DNA from: Acidobacteriota bacterium
GTDB lineage: Bacteria; Acidobacteriota; Terriglobia; Terriglobales; Acidobacteriaceae
Length of the DNA: 64,000 bases
Assembly (NCBI GenBank): GCA_021792135.1
Contig: JAJYVF010000007.1
Coordinates: 1 to 64,000 of the forward strand
Direction of reading: 5' to 3'
The notes beneath the pieces are model-generated. The model searched no databases and was not told the DNA's origin. It worked only from the letters and a program-made list of their open reading frames with translations. The translations under genes were made by a program, and so were the position numbers. Positions 18,698 through 27,602 of the stretch are shown here, piece after piece (within the stretch, counting starts at the first letter, position 1; each line of letters opens with the position of its first letter).

Positions 18698-18964
18698 ATG
18701 CACGACATTCTTCTCGGCTTCGCGTTTATTGCCATGGTCGCCACGCCGGCCATGGTCGCCACGATGAGTGGCAAGAAAGAGTACGATCCGCACCCACAGC
18801 CCGAGTCCTCGCAGCGCACGGCTGCTCCCAAACCGCAGCGTACGGCTGAGATTATCCGTCCCCGCTCCGCGCAGCAGCGCGCATCTCGAATTTCCCCTGA
18901 GACCGATTCCTTCGAGGTCCCCACTCTGCCCATGTACAAGAGCCGCGGCATGACCAATCGCTAA
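18698..18964 (+). CDS. Small membrane-anchored or exported hypothetical protein
   Basis: An 88-residue protein from ATG 18698; AGGGA lies 8 nt upstream and AGGAG further up. It begins MHDILLGFAFIAMVATPAMV, a hydrophobic N-terminal segment. A polar basic tail rich in Pro, Gln, Arg and Ser follows (SQRTAAPKPQRTAEIIRPR). One N-terminal helix with the tail in the periplasm is likely. No family recognised. The frame is open upstream to 18446, but that part lacks a start site and looks non-coding. Confidence 0.6.
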   Translation: MHDILLGFAFIAMVATPAMVATMSGKKEYDPHPQPESSQRTAAPKPQRTAEIIRPRSAQQRASRISPETDSFEVPTLPMYKSRGMTNR

Positions 18965-19106
18965 GCGGCAGTCCGATTCGTCTCCCCGGATTCGGGACTT
19001 CTCTCCGGAGTCCCGCCTGCCAAAGCCCATTCCCTTCCTCCTTTGCTACTCTGAATCCGGCAGGATGCCGGGCGAGTGCCATGCTCCGTCGCCGGGCCGT
19101 CAGTCT

Positions 19107-20030
19107 ATGGAGCCTCTTCTCGTCGCCCTGCTCGGGCCTACCGGCAGCGGCAAAACTTCCCTCTCGCTGTCCCTCGCCGAGCGCTTCGGGGGAGAAATCG
19201 TCAGCTGCGACTCGGTCGCCGTTTACCGCGAAATGGACCTTGGCACCGCCAAGCCCACGCCGCAGGAATGCGGCCGGATCCCCCATCATCTGATCGATCT
19301 CTTTCCGCCCAGCCATTTCTGCACAGCCGGCAACTACAGCCGCCTGGCGCGCCAGGCCATCGCCGCAATCAGCGCCCGCCGCCATCTCCCCATCGTCACC
19401 GGCGGAACCGGCCTCTATCTCCGTGCATTGCTCGAAGGCCTTTTCCCCGGCCCGCAGCGTTCCGAAGAGCTTCGCGACCGCCTGCGTCGCAGCTCCGCCC
19501 GCCGCAGTCCAGGCTGGCTGCACCGCCTGCTCCGCCGTCTCGATCCTGCCGCGGCACAGCGCATCCACCCCAACGATCACCCCAAACTCATCCGCGCCAT
19601 CGAAGTCTGCCTCGCAGCCCGCCAGCCGCTGACCGAAGCCTGGCAGGCTGGCCGCGACCCGCTCACTGGCTACCGCATTTTGCGCATCGGCCTGAACCCG
19701 CCCCGTCCCCTGCTTTACTCCCGCATCGAAGCCCGGGCCAGCCAGATGTTCTCTCGCGGCCTGATCGAGGAAACCCGCACTCTGCTGCAAAAATACGGTG
19801 AATCCCCCCGCGCCTTCGATGCCCTCGGCTACCGCCAGGCGAGCGCCGTTCTCCACGGCGAAATCACCGAGGCCCAGGCCATCGCCGCCACCCGCCAGGC
19901 CCACCGCAACTACGCGAAGCGCCAGCTCACCTGGTTCCGGCGCGAACCCGATGTCCACTGGCTCCCCGGCTTCGGCGATGCCCCGGAGATCGCCGCCGAG
20001 GCCGCGCAGCTTGTAGAAAAGAATCTGTAG
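19107..20030 (+). CDS. miaA: tRNA dimethylallyltransferase
   Basis: A 307-residue enzyme that adds a dimethylallyl group to A37 of tRNAs reading UNN codons. The P-loop [12 protein letters not shown] lies at 8-19, and SCDSVAVYREMDLGTAKPT is the family's second signature, with the catalytic Asp. PHHLIDLFPP, VTGGTGLYLRALLEG and HPNDHPKLIRAIEV follow, and the RQAHRNYAKRQLTWFRRE block is near the end. ATG 19107 is chosen because homology begins immediately after it. Five nucleotides separate it from the next gene, so the two are probably co-transcribed. Confidence 0.95.
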   Translation: MEPLLVALLGPTGSGKTSLSLSLAERFGGEIVSCDSVAVYREMDLGTAKPTPQECGRIPHHLIDLFPPSHFCTAGNYSRLARQAIAAISARRHLPIVTGGTGLYLRALLEGLFPGPQRSEELRDRLRRSSARRSPGWLHRLLRRLDPAAAQRIHPNDHPKLIRAIEVCLAARQPLTEAWQAGRDPLTGYRILRIGLNPPRPLLYSRIEARASQMFSRGLIEETRTLLQKYGESPRAFDALGYRQASAVLHGEITEAQAIAATRQAHRNYAKRQLTWFRREPDVHWLPGFGDAPEIAAEAAQLVEKNL

Positions 20031-20034
20031 CCCG

Positions 20035-21558
20035 ATGCACAGCACCCTCCCCGTCGCCCAACCCGCCGCCGCGGAACAGCCGCGCCGACCCGTCTGGATC
20101 GCCTCCGCCACCGCACCCGCTCCGCTCACTCCGCTCGCCCTGCTCACCGCGGGCTACCACCCGTTCGCCGGTGACGCCGGCCTCTACGTCGCCGGGATCC
20201 GCCATATCCTCCACCGGAATCTCTATCCCCTCAACGCCGCATTTCCTGCCGCCTTTACGCGCCTCTCCGTCTTTCCCTGGATCCTCGCTGGAATCGTGCG
20301 GCTCTCCCACCTGCCCATCTCCTGGATTCTGCTGGCAGCTCACCTGACTTCTCTCTTCCTGTTCCTGACGGCCTGCCGTCAGCTTGCAGTGCGGCTCTTC
20401 CCGTCGGAATCCGCCCGCTGGATCTCCACCCTGCTGGCCGCCCTCTGCACTGGCCTGCCCGTTGCCGGCACGGCCCTGGTCCTGATGGACCCCTATGTGA
20501 CCGCGCGCTCCTTCTCGACCCCCCTGGCCATCCTGGCTGTCGCCACCGCCCTGGACCGTGCCTGGGGCCGCACCGCGCTCCTGCTCACCGCGGCCGTCCT
20601 GCTGCACCCGCTGATGGGCGCCTTAGCAGCGGCCTTCGTCGTCCTCCAGATCTGCATTTCGGCCCGCCGCACGCGCCTCGCCCTTGCCCTCTGTCTCGCC
20701 GCATGCGCTGTCTCCTCGCTGCTCTTCGCCGCAGCGCACCGTACTCCCATCTCCGGGGCGTACCGCCAGGCGGTCCTGCTCCCCGCCCACTCTTTCCTCT
20801 TTCTCGGCCGCTGGCAGTGGTATGAAATCCTCGGCCTTGCCCTGCCCCTGATCCTCTTTGGCTTCGCCCTCCGCAAACTTGATCGGCGCAGCTCACAATT
20901 CACGCTCTGCCTCACCAGCGTCCTGCTCGGGGCCACAGCCACCCTGATCGCAGCCACCTGCGTCCCGCCCGCGGGCCCGTACCCCCTCGTTCCCTTTCAG
21001 GTTCTGCGCAGCTTCGTCCTCGTCTACGCCGCCGGGCTCGCCCTCATGGGAGGAGTCCTCGACGCTTTCAGGAAGCGCGCTCCGCTGTCCGCCGCTCTGA
21101 TCATGATTGCTGTCTTCGCCGGGATGTTTGCCGCCCAGAGCGTCACCTGGGTTGGCTGCGGCCTCATCGAGTGGCCCGGAGTGGCTCCGAAAAACCCCTG
21201 GCAGCAGACGTTCCTCTGGATCCGCGCCAATACACCGCCCAGCGCCGTCTTCGCCTTCGACCCGCAGCTCGTTTATCTGCCTTTGGAAGACGAACAGGGC
21301 TTCCGCGCCATCGCCGAACGCGACCATTTAGCCGACGACAAGGACGCCGGAGTCGCCGCCGTACTGCCCAGCCTCGCCGACCGCTGGGCTCGCCAGCGCA
21401 ATCCTGAAGCCGTCGTCGACCAGATGACCGATGCCGAGCGCCTCACAACGCTCCCGCCCCTCGGCGCAAACTGGCTGCTGCTCCCGCACGGCACCGCAAC
21501 CCGGCTGCCCTGCCCTTATCGGAACAGCGTCGCCCAGATCTGCCGCCTCACCCCCTGA
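20035..21558 (+). CDS. Multi-spanning membrane protein of unknown function
   Basis: A 507-residue integral membrane protein with about ten hydrophobic helices between residues 30 and 370, for example ISWILLAAHLTSLFLFLTAC and YEILGLALPLILFGFAL. The early motif HPFAGDAGLYVAGIRHILH resembles the first periplasmic loop of GT-C glycosyltransferase-like proteins (Asp in GDAG), and the C-terminal 150 residues are soluble (TFLWIRANTPPSAVFAFDP). A lipid-linked sugar transferase is possible but not demonstrated. It starts 5 nt after the miaA stop. Confidence 0.8.
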   Translation: MHSTLPVAQPAAAEQPRRPVWIASATAPAPLTPLALLTAGYHPFAGDAGLYVAGIRHILHRNLYPLNAAFPAAFTRLSVFPWILAGIVRLSHLPISWILLAAHLTSLFLFLTACRQLAVRLFPSESARWISTLLAALCTGLPVAGTALVLMDPYVTARSFSTPLAILAVATALDRAWGRTALLLTAAVLLHPLMGALAAAFVVLQICISARRTRLALALCLAACAVSSLLFAAAHRTPISGAYRQAVLLPAHSFLFLGRWQWYEILGLALPLILFGFALRKLDRRSSQFTLCLTSVLLGATATLIAATCVPPAGPYPLVPFQVLRSFVLVYAAGLALMGGVLDAFRKRAPLSAALIMIAVFAGMFAAQSVTWVGCGLIEWPGVAPKNPWQQTFLWIRANTPPSAVFAFDPQLVYLPLEDEQGFRAIAERDHLADDKDAGVAAVLPSLADRWARQRNPEAVVDQMTDAERLTTLPPLGANWLLLPHGTATRLPCPYRNSVAQICRLTP

Positions 21559-21599
21559 ATCGCAACTCCGCGATCTCGTCTCCCACCCAATGGGCACAG

Positions 21600-21820
21600 G
21601 GGGGTGAACCTGAGTGGACCGCTCGCCTGCCATGCGGATCCGCACCGGGAGGTTTGAGACGTTGAGGTTAAGCGCTTGAGTTGCACGGCGCGCATCCAGT
21701 GCAGCATCGATTGGTCCAGCTCTTACCAGCCCCTCGGTGTCTGCACCACCGGACTGGAAGTAAGCCTTCCATCCCAACACGTAGTCGCACCTGGGATCCA
21801 CCACCGCATCGAGCCTGCGC
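21600..21820 (-). pseudogene. Group II intron reverse transcriptase/maturase C-terminal remnant
   Basis: On the minus strand one frame reads CDYVLGWKAYFQ, and a shifted frame continues ELDQSMLHWMRAVQLKR. In group II intron-encoded proteins these two blocks (LGWKAYF... then LDEWIRxRLRAxQLK) are adjacent in the maturase X domain. Here they are split by a frameshift near 21730 and by an in-frame stop just before ELDQ. Nothing of the polymerase domain remains nearby. The 340-base spacer between the membrane-protein gene and rpsT is otherwise empty. Identification is by motif recall. Confidence 0.55.
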
Positions 21821-21896
21821 CCGCCCGAGCGAGGAGATAACCACTCTTCAGCTACACCGAAGCCCAGACAATTCTCTGTCCCCGACAGAACCCGGA

Positions 21897-22175
21897 CTAG
21901 GCCGACTGCTTCTGCGCGAGGCCCTTCACGCGAGCGTTGAGGCGGCTCTTGTAGCGGGAGGCGGTATTAGCGTGGATGACGCCCTTCTGCACGCTCTTGT
22001 CGATCACGGAGACCGTGGCGCGATACTGCTCGGCCGCGGAACGGGCATCGCCCTTCTGGATGGCTTCGCGCAGCGCGCGCAGACTGGTGCGGAAACGGCT
22101 GCGGCTGGCGCGGTTCACCGCGGTTCGCTTCTCGGTCTGACGGGCGCGCTTGAGCGCAGAAACATGGTTTGCCAT
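21897..22175 (-). CDS. rpsT: 30S ribosomal protein S20
   Basis: A 92-residue basic protein of the small ribosomal subunit. It starts [17 protein letters not shown] at ATG 22175 and shows the S20 pattern of long helices: [35 protein letters not shown] and [16 protein letters not shown]. The open frame extends 23 codons further upstream, but homology begins at MANHVS. It is transcribed alone on the minus strand. A short palindrome TCTGTC-GGG-GACAGA (21874-21888) lies 9-23 nt after the stop without a T-run. Confidence 0.97.
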   Translation of the reverse strand: MANHVSALKRARQTEKRTAVNRASRSRFRTSLRALREAIQKGDARSAAEQYRATVSVIDKSVQKGVIHANTASRYKSRLNARVKGLAQKQSA

Positions 22176-22370
22176 GGGTAAATCGAATCTCGCTTTCGAA
22201 AATGGATGCAGGCAGACCAGACGCTCGGAGCGCATCCGCCGCAAACGTTAAGTTTAGGGGATTTGGTGGGTTCGGTCAAACGAAACTCTCTTCCTCTCAG
22301 GGCCGACGCATATCAGATGCCGAGTAACCCGGTGGACAGGCTGTGAAGATCGGTGGCGATCTGCCCCCTC

Positions 22371-24101
22371 TTACCAGCTCAGGGCCAGGAGCGAAACGCT
22401 CTGCCGAGGCATGATCGTCGAGATGTGTACCGCGCCATCGCTCACGTCGAGCCATTTCGGCGAATCCAGCAGTTGCAGTCCTTCCTCTGCTTTGAGCTTT
22501 TCGTACTGCCCCGTGGTGGGCTGCTGAGGCGACCCCATCTGCTTCCAGACCGTATACGCGTTGCTGTGGGTCCCATCGATTCGATAGTTCTGCAACAGCA
22601 CGCGCCGCACACCCGCGCGAATTCCCCTGACGGTGAGGTTAACCGGAGCGCCCGGCGCCGGCTGATCCGCGTCGTGATAGTTCCAGAGAAGTACATCTGC
22701 CTCGCGCTCCGCCTGCGTTGCCAGGGCATCGACATCAGCCGAGCCGCGCACCCCGCTCTCCACTTCTGTTTGCAGGGGCACGCTGCCGGAACTCGATGCC
22801 AGAACACGATTGCCTCGCATCATGCCCAGCATCCGAAACAGGTTGAGGATCGGCTTGTCGATCCCATTGGTCGAGAGGGAGCGGAACCCTTCAAAGTAGT
22901 CTTTCCCTTCAAACTCGAAAGACCAGCTCAGCATGGAAATGAGATTCACCTGATGCTGCTGTGCAAGATCGAGCAGCCCCTTAAAAGCAGCAGCGGTGTA
23001 AGCCGGATAGAGTGTCCCGTTCCTGTAGTCATTCGCCGGGTTGACGCGCGAAGAGCAGGCCGCACAGCCTTCCGGATCTGCTTCGCTGAGAATCACGGGG
23101 AGGTTCCGAAATCTCGGGTATTGCGCGATGATCGAGAATCCGTGGTCGGCGTCGGAAAGCTCATGACTGAGCCCCATGGTTACGTGTCCCGCCAGTATGG
23201 TGGGCCGGCCCTTCACGTGGAAAGAGATGAAATCGAGGGGAACGCTGCCGCCGGTAACGGCGCTTTTGCCCGACGCAACATGATCCAGAAAAGCCCTGAG
23301 GAAGTCGGCCGCATGCTCGCTGGACGGTCCCGTGGTGGCGGGTCCTCCGACGCGCGCGGTGGGAAGGGCTGCGCGCACGCCGGCGACGGCATAGTCATAT
23401 AGACGGAAGTAATCTTCGCGTGAGGCGTGCCAGTAGTCGATGTCCGGCTCGTTCCAGACCTCGAAATACCATTGCTGAACCCTGTCGCGGCCGTAGCGCT
23501 GGACGAGATGCGCGGTGACCGTCTGCACGAGGTTTCCCCACTTCCTGTAGTCCTTCGGCGGATTGTTGGATGCTCCGCTGATCGTGCTTCCGGGATAATG
23601 AACCTGGTAGGGCTGGTGGCGCCTGGGAAGAACGGCGGCCAGATCCTTCGGCATGAAGCCGAACTCGACCAGAGGCTCAACTCCCGCGGCCTTATAGGCG
23701 TCGAAGATGCCGTCGAGGACCCTGAAGTCGTAAACCGGATGCCCGGCAGCATCCTCATGATAGACATTCGTCGAACTGAACTTGAGTTCGGGCTGGCCGT
23801 TGCCGGAGGTCAGCAGGTGATGCACGCGAATGTGCACGGGGACCGGACTGAGATCGTGCAATTCGCCGAGCAGCGCGCGGCCGAGATGCGTCGTTGTGTA
23901 GTTTGCTTCGTCGTAGCCAAACCAGCTGTAGATGGGCCGAAAAGGCGCAATCTTCTGAGACAGGTCGACGCTGACGGTCACAACCGGCTGATCCGACGCA
24001 GGGGGTCGAGGCGGGATGATCCCCTGACCGAGCGCGATCCCGCTTCCCGGAACCGTTACAGCAACAAATGACAGCATCAGCCTGAGCACAATTGTCTGCA
24101 T
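22371..24101 (-). CDS. Glycoside hydrolase family 39-like (beta-xylosidase type), exported
   Basis: A 576-residue protein with a signal peptide (VLRLMLSFVAVTVPGSGIAL). The GH39 TIM barrel runs from about residue 45: SWFGYDEANYTT, PVHIRVHHLLTSG, VEFGFMPKDLAAV, then WYFEVWNEPDIDYW with the acid/base E218. PVILSEADPEG carries the probable nucleophile E340. A beta-sandwich accessory part forms the last 130 residues. Family members hydrolyse xylo-oligosaccharides or L-iduronides from the non-reducing end. Substrate is inferred. ATG 24101 is chosen for AAGGGAAG just upstream. The gene belongs to a local carbohydrate group with the two oxidoreductases above it and a GH13 relic at its 5' flank. Confidence 0.87.
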   Translation of the reverse strand: MQTIVLRLMLSFVAVTVPGSGIALGQGIIPPRPPASDQPVVTVSVDLSQKIAPFRPIYSWFGYDEANYTTTHLGRALLGELHDLSPVPVHIRVHHLLTSGNGQPELKFSSTNVYHEDAAGHPVYDFRVLDGIFDAYKAAGVEPLVEFGFMPKDLAAVLPRRHQPYQVHYPGSTISGASNNPPKDYRKWGNLVQTVTAHLVQRYGRDRVQQWYFEVWNEPDIDYWHASREDYFRLYDYAVAGVRAALPTARVGGPATTGPSSEHAADFLRAFLDHVASGKSAVTGGSVPLDFISFHVKGRPTILAGHVTMGLSHELSDADHGFSIIAQYPRFRNLPVILSEADPEGCAACSSRVNPANDYRNGTLYPAYTAAAFKGLLDLAQQHQVNLISMLSWSFEFEGKDYFEGFRSLSTNGIDKPILNLFRMLGMMRGNRVLASSSGSVPLQTEVESGVRGSADVDALATQAEREADVLLWNYHDADQPAPGAPVNLTVRGIRAGVRRVLLQNYRIDGTHSNAYTVWKQMGSPQQPTTGQYEKLKAEEGLQLLDSPKWLDVSDGAVHISTIMPRQSVSLLALSW

Positions 24102-24155
24102 TCTTCCCTTCTTCCGGTTCGAAGCTATTCTCAACAACCGGGCCATGATTGTCAC

Positions 24156-24480
24156 GGTATGGAGCGCGGCAATCCGAAAAGTTCAGTTCCTCGATTCTGA
24201 CGCCGGACTGGCTCGGAAAGCACGCCGTATCGTGGTTGCCAATGAATGTGACCAGCCGCCGAGGATGTGGGCAGAGCCGATCCTGCCGCAACACATCCTC
24301 AAAGTCCGTCATGGGGTCCTGCCCGGTCAGGACCCGTCGCAATTCGAAGAACAAGGGGAAGTCAAATGGAGGGCAGAGTCCTGTATCGATGCCCTCATGC
24401 GCGACACCGCCGCGAACCAGGAGACGATCGAGGGGTCCGGATTGAAGACCTCGGGGATTGCTCGCCGGGCGGTGAGGACA
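24156..24480 (-). pseudogene. Fragment of a GH13 alpha-amylase family gene
   Basis: Minus-strand text contains VFNPDPSIVSWFA in one frame. In the next frame it reads GGVAHEGIDTGLCPPFDFPL, LFFELRRVLTGQDPM, DVLRQDRLCPHPRR and LVTFIGNHDT. Together these are a contiguous piece of a GH13 catalytic domain, including the region with the general acid Glu (here EVFNPD) and conserved region IV (FxGNHD). A frameshift lies near 24410. The first three-fifths and the C-terminal domain are missing and the text fades after SQSGVRIEEL. The relic lies in the 534 bp between the GH39 start and the Ldh2-type gene, suggesting gene loss in a polysaccharide locus. Identification is by motif recall. Confidence 0.75.
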
Positions 24481-24635
24481 GTTGCCGGAGACCAAACAAG
24501 CCTGGCAACGATTCGCGACCGTGGCCTTCCGACGATCACTCAAATGTGCGCCTGGCGGCAAGGTGAATCTGCCGCTGATAGGATTGCCGTGTGCCTGACC
24601 CATTTCGGCTAATTTACGGCACAGCCTGCACGATC

Positions 24636-25688
24636 TCAGTCGTCTGCGATTCGTTCGAGTTCCTCCCACAGCGGCCTCTCAACCGGGATACCGCGGGCCA
24701 TGTTTTCCGCGCGGATCCGGAGGGTTTGCTCACCCGGGTAACGGATGCCTGCGCCTGTTGAGCTCGAGGATGACTTCAGAAACCGGATCGCCTCATCTCC
24801 AGCTTCATCGACCGAGCGGCCGAAACATCCGTCGGGGCCGAAAGCCACAAAGACCTGCGACACTCCGGTTTCGCGAAGAGAGTCCGCAGGGATTTCCGAC
24901 GTGAGATTTCCTCCGGAGAGAAGTGCTGCCACAACGTCGAGCATCAGGGAAAGTCCTGCGCCCTTCCAGAAGCCGATCGGGACGGGGCGCTGCGTTGATT
25001 CAATGGCTCCGGGATCGACGGTGAGCTGCCCTGCGAAATCGAATCCTCCGGCAACCGGGAGCCGCTTTCCACGCGCACGATATGCCTCCAGCGCACCATA
25101 GGAGAACTGCGACATCGCGATGTCCAGCACAAGAGCTCCGGAGCGGCACGGCACAGCCACGACCAGCGGATTATTGCCGAGCGTCGGCGCGATGCCACCC
25201 CACGGTGGCAGGTTAGGCATGGTATTCGTCCAGCAGATGCCGATCATTCCGTCGCCCGCAGCCTGCCATCCGTAAGTCCCGCCGCGCATCCAGTGGTTCG
25301 TGTTGGCCAGCGCCACGCAGCCGATACCGGACTGGCGGGCCAGCTCGATCGCACGCTCCATGGAGCGCCAGGCATTCAGATTGCCGGGACCGCTCTGGCC
25401 ATCCCAGCGCTCCAGCGCACCGCAGGCGGCCCTGCGCAGCGGACGGGCGTTCGGCTGGATCGCACCACTCCGCACCATCGCAACAAACCGCGGAAAGCGG
25501 CGCACGCCGTGGGTATAAACGCCGTCGCGGGTGGTCTCCGCAAAGAGGCATGCACAATCGGACGCGTTCTCCGGGTTAAATCCGACCCGCAGCAGTGCGG
25601 CGCTGAGCCGATCGGCCAGTTCCGCAAACGGCACGCGGACGATTCCGGCATCATCGGGAACGAATGACGATGGGCTGGTCACAGCCAT
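24636..25688 (-). CDS. Malate/L-lactate dehydrogenase (Ldh2/YiaK) family oxidoreductase
   Basis: A 350-residue NAD(P)-dependent dehydrogenase of the Ldh2 fold, distinct from Rossmann dehydrogenases. Family features are TTRDGVYTHGVRRFPRFV, where the His is expected at the active site, CVALANTNHWMRGGTYG, APTLGNNPLVVAVP and GAGLSLMLDVVAALLSGG. Members include 2,3-diketo-L-gulonate reductase, malate and ureidoglycolate dehydrogenases. The neighbours (polyol dehydrogenase-like gene divergent, GH39 downstream) favour a sugar-acid substrate. ATG 25688 gives full family length. It is divergent from the zinc dehydrogenase with about 190 nt between starts, so a shared regulatory region is likely. Confidence 0.88.
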   Translation of the reverse strand: MAVTSPSSFVPDDAGIVRVPFAELADRLSAALLRVGFNPENASDCACLFAETTRDGVYTHGVRRFPRFVAMVRSGAIQPNARPLRRAACGALERWDGQSGPGNLNAWRSMERAIELARQSGIGCVALANTNHWMRGGTYGWQAAGDGMIGICWTNTMPNLPPWGGIAPTLGNNPLVVAVPCRSGALVLDIAMSQFSYGALEAYRARGKRLPVAGGFDFAGQLTVDPGAIESTQRPVPIGFWKGAGLSLMLDVVAALLSGGNLTSEIPADSLRETGVSQVFVAFGPDGCFGRSVDEAGDEAIRFLKSSSSSTGAGIRYPGEQTLRIRAENMARGIPVERPLWEELERIADD

Positions 25689-25882
25689 TGAGGATACCAG
25701 CGCCGGGGCAGGCCCACTGCATCGAGCACCGCAGCTGCCGTGCCTCGCCCCTCCCCGACAATCCCTCGTCGGCAGATCGGGAATTCCCCCTCAGATACGG
25801 AATGCGCCGCTGGGGCATTCGTGGCCTCGTCTTTTGTTCCCGCATGCCGATGAGCTATCGTCTTTCTGAGGAATACGATTCG

Positions 25883-26908
25883 ATGCGAGCTGTGGAACTC
25901 ATCGCTCCCCGGACCTTTCGTCTCACCGAGATGCCGATCGGAGATCCCGGACCGGGCGAAGTGCAGATCCGGATCGAGGCCGTGGGCATCTGCGGGTCCG
26001 ATCTGCATGCTTACTCGGAGGGCGCGGTCGGCAGCACTCCCAATGTCTATCCGATGGTGCTCGGACACGAACCTGCGGGAAGGATCGTGAAGGCGGGCGC
26101 CGGTGTCACGGGACTCTCGGAGGGCGACCGAGGGGCGATCGAGCCCGCGCTTTATTGCTATCACTGCGAGTTCTGCCTGAGCGGGCACCACAACGTGTGC
26201 GCGAACATTCGCTTTCTCAGCAACCCTCACCATCCCGGTTTTTTCCGTGAGCGGGTTAACCTGCCGGTCGCCAACTTTCTTTCCATCCCCGCCGGGATGA
26301 CCTTCGACGAAGCGGCTCTGGCCGAACCTCTCGCGGTTGCCATGCATTCCATCCGGCTGGCGTCAATTCGCCCGGACGAAACAGTAGCGGTGATCGGCGC
26401 GGGACCAATCGGGCTTTTGACAATCGCCGCACTGCGGGCCGCCCGGGCAGGACGAATCTGGGCAGTGGAGCCCCTGGCGCACCGCCGCGAGCTGGCTCGG
26501 AGAATTGGCGCTGACGTGGCGCTCGAGCCCGGGGAAGCTGCTGAGGAAATCCATGCCGGAACTGGACAGCGCGGTGTGGACTGCGCAATTGACTGTGCGG
26601 CCGGGAACCATACCACGGTTCAGGCTATCCAGCTGACCCGCAATGCCGGTCGCGTGGCACTGACCGGCATTCATTCAACGCCCCTGGTATCCATGGACGG
26701 GTCTGCTATGAGACGCAAGGAACTCACCATTTTCAACGTGCGCCGATCGAACCACGAGACGCAGGAGGCTCTGGACCTGCTGCATGCGCACGCCGCGTGG
26801 TTTGCACCGCTGGTTACGCATAAGAGGAAAATAGAGGAGATGGATGAGGCCTTCGCAATAGCCAGCCAATACCGCGACGGCGTCGGAAAGATCATCGTCA
26901 GGCCCTAG
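25883..26908 (+). CDS. Zinc-dependent alcohol/polyol dehydrogenase (MDR family)
   Basis: A 341-residue medium-chain dehydrogenase. Catalytic zinc ligands are C37 in VGICGSDLH and H62-E63 in VLGHEPAG. The structural zinc site is CYHCEFC...C (C92, C95, C98, C106). The NAD-binding turn is VIGAGPIGLLTI, about 172-183. The pattern is that of sorbitol, threonine and galactonate-type dehydrogenases. ATG 25883 has GAGGA 10 nt upstream; longer open frame above it overlaps the divergent gene and is not used. Context suggests oxidation of a sugar alcohol or aldonate. The gene ends 62 nt before the converging tRNA-Arg. Confidence 0.9.
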   Translation: MRAVELIAPRTFRLTEMPIGDPGPGEVQIRIEAVGICGSDLHAYSEGAVGSTPNVYPMVLGHEPAGRIVKAGAGVTGLSEGDRGAIEPALYCYHCEFCLSGHHNVCANIRFLSNPHHPGFFRERVNLPVANFLSIPAGMTFDEAALAEPLAVAMHSIRLASIRPDETVAVIGAGPIGLLTIAALRAARAGRIWAVEPLAHRRELARRIGADVALEPGEAAEEIHAGTGQRGVDCAIDCAAGNHTTVQAIQLTRNAGRVALTGIHSTPLVSMDGSAMRRKELTIFNVRRSNHETQEALDLLHAHAAWFAPLVTHKRKIEEMDEAFAIASQYRDGVGKIIVRP

Positions 26909-26969
26909 CACCGCGCAGCCCGCACTGAGTCGATTCCTCGCGCGCGCATCCCGCCTCTGATTCCAGAAG

Positions 26970-27046
26970 TGGTGGGCGAGGCGGGAATCGAACCCACAAC
27001 CCCCGGCTTAGAAGGCCGGTGCTCTATCCGACTGAGCTACTCGCCC
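26970..27046 (-). tRNA. tRNA-Arg (TCT)
   Basis: The minus-strand cloverleaf starts GGGCGAGTAGCTCAG at 27046. Its anticodon stem CCGGC/GCCGG holds loop CTTCTAA (anticodon TCT), and the T arm is GTGGGTTCGATTCCC. The 3' end is CTCGCCC-A with CCA encoded at 26970-26972. Its first 23 nt overlap the 3' end of the reading frame at 27024-27599. Confidence 0.97.
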
Positions 27047-27599
27047 CTGGCGCGGCTGCCTCATTCATTGTAGCTGTGACGGCGGCGCGTAAAATGGCCT
27101 CCCAGGCCGTGTGGGCGGCGGGAGCATCCGGCCCGCAACCGGCGGCGTAGAGAGTGACGCCGAAGCCGGCGCGGTCGCCATCGAGAGCGGCACGGATTAC
27201 GAGGTCGGCGCGGCCTCCGGCAGCCGGCAGATCGCGGAGGCGCAAGGCGGAGGCGCGGACCCAGGACTCGTGGCGATCGAAGGAGGCAAAGACAGCCCTG
27301 TCGCGGGCCACGAGATCGATATAGGACGCGACGCCGATACGCTGCTCCGAGGGCGGATAGTCGTACTCCCAGGGATCGAGTTCGTCGGTGTCGAGCGGCC
27401 AGAAGTCACATTTACAGGTGAAAACCGGCGAGTGGGGCTCATTGAGCCGGGTGAGGGCTTCGCGCAGCGCCGGGGCAGCAGCCGTCTCCGGAATCGCGGA
27501 CAGTGCGTCAGGACGGTTGCGGAGGTCGATGAAACCAGCCCAGCTGGCGTCAATGTGGTGGAGGCGAGGTCCAATCTCGGCTGCCCAGTCCGCTTCCAT
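27024..27599 (-). CDS. Hypothetical protein, overlaps tRNA-Arg
   Basis: A 191-residue soluble protein from ATG 27599, three nt after the stop of the alpha/beta hydrolase gene, so probably its operon partner. It begins MEADWAAEIGPRLHHIDASW, and FTCKCDFWPLDTDELDPWEY stands out with a CxC pair. The C-terminal half is Ala-rich and helical. I recognise no family. The last seven codons and the stop lie inside the 5' part of tRNA-Arg on the same strand, so the transcript would run into the tRNA. Either the protein really ends there or tRNA processing removes its 3' end. Confidence 0.7.
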   Translation of the reverse strand: MEADWAAEIGPRLHHIDASWAGFIDLRNRPDALSAIPETAAAPALREALTRLNEPHSPVFTCKCDFWPLDTDELDPWEYDYPPSEQRIGVASYIDLVARDRAVFASFDRHESWVRASALRLRDLPAAGGRADLVIRAALDGDRAGFGVTLYAAGCGPDAPAAHTAWEAILRAAVTATMNEAAAPGASSSVG

Positions 27600-27602
27600 G
27601 AG

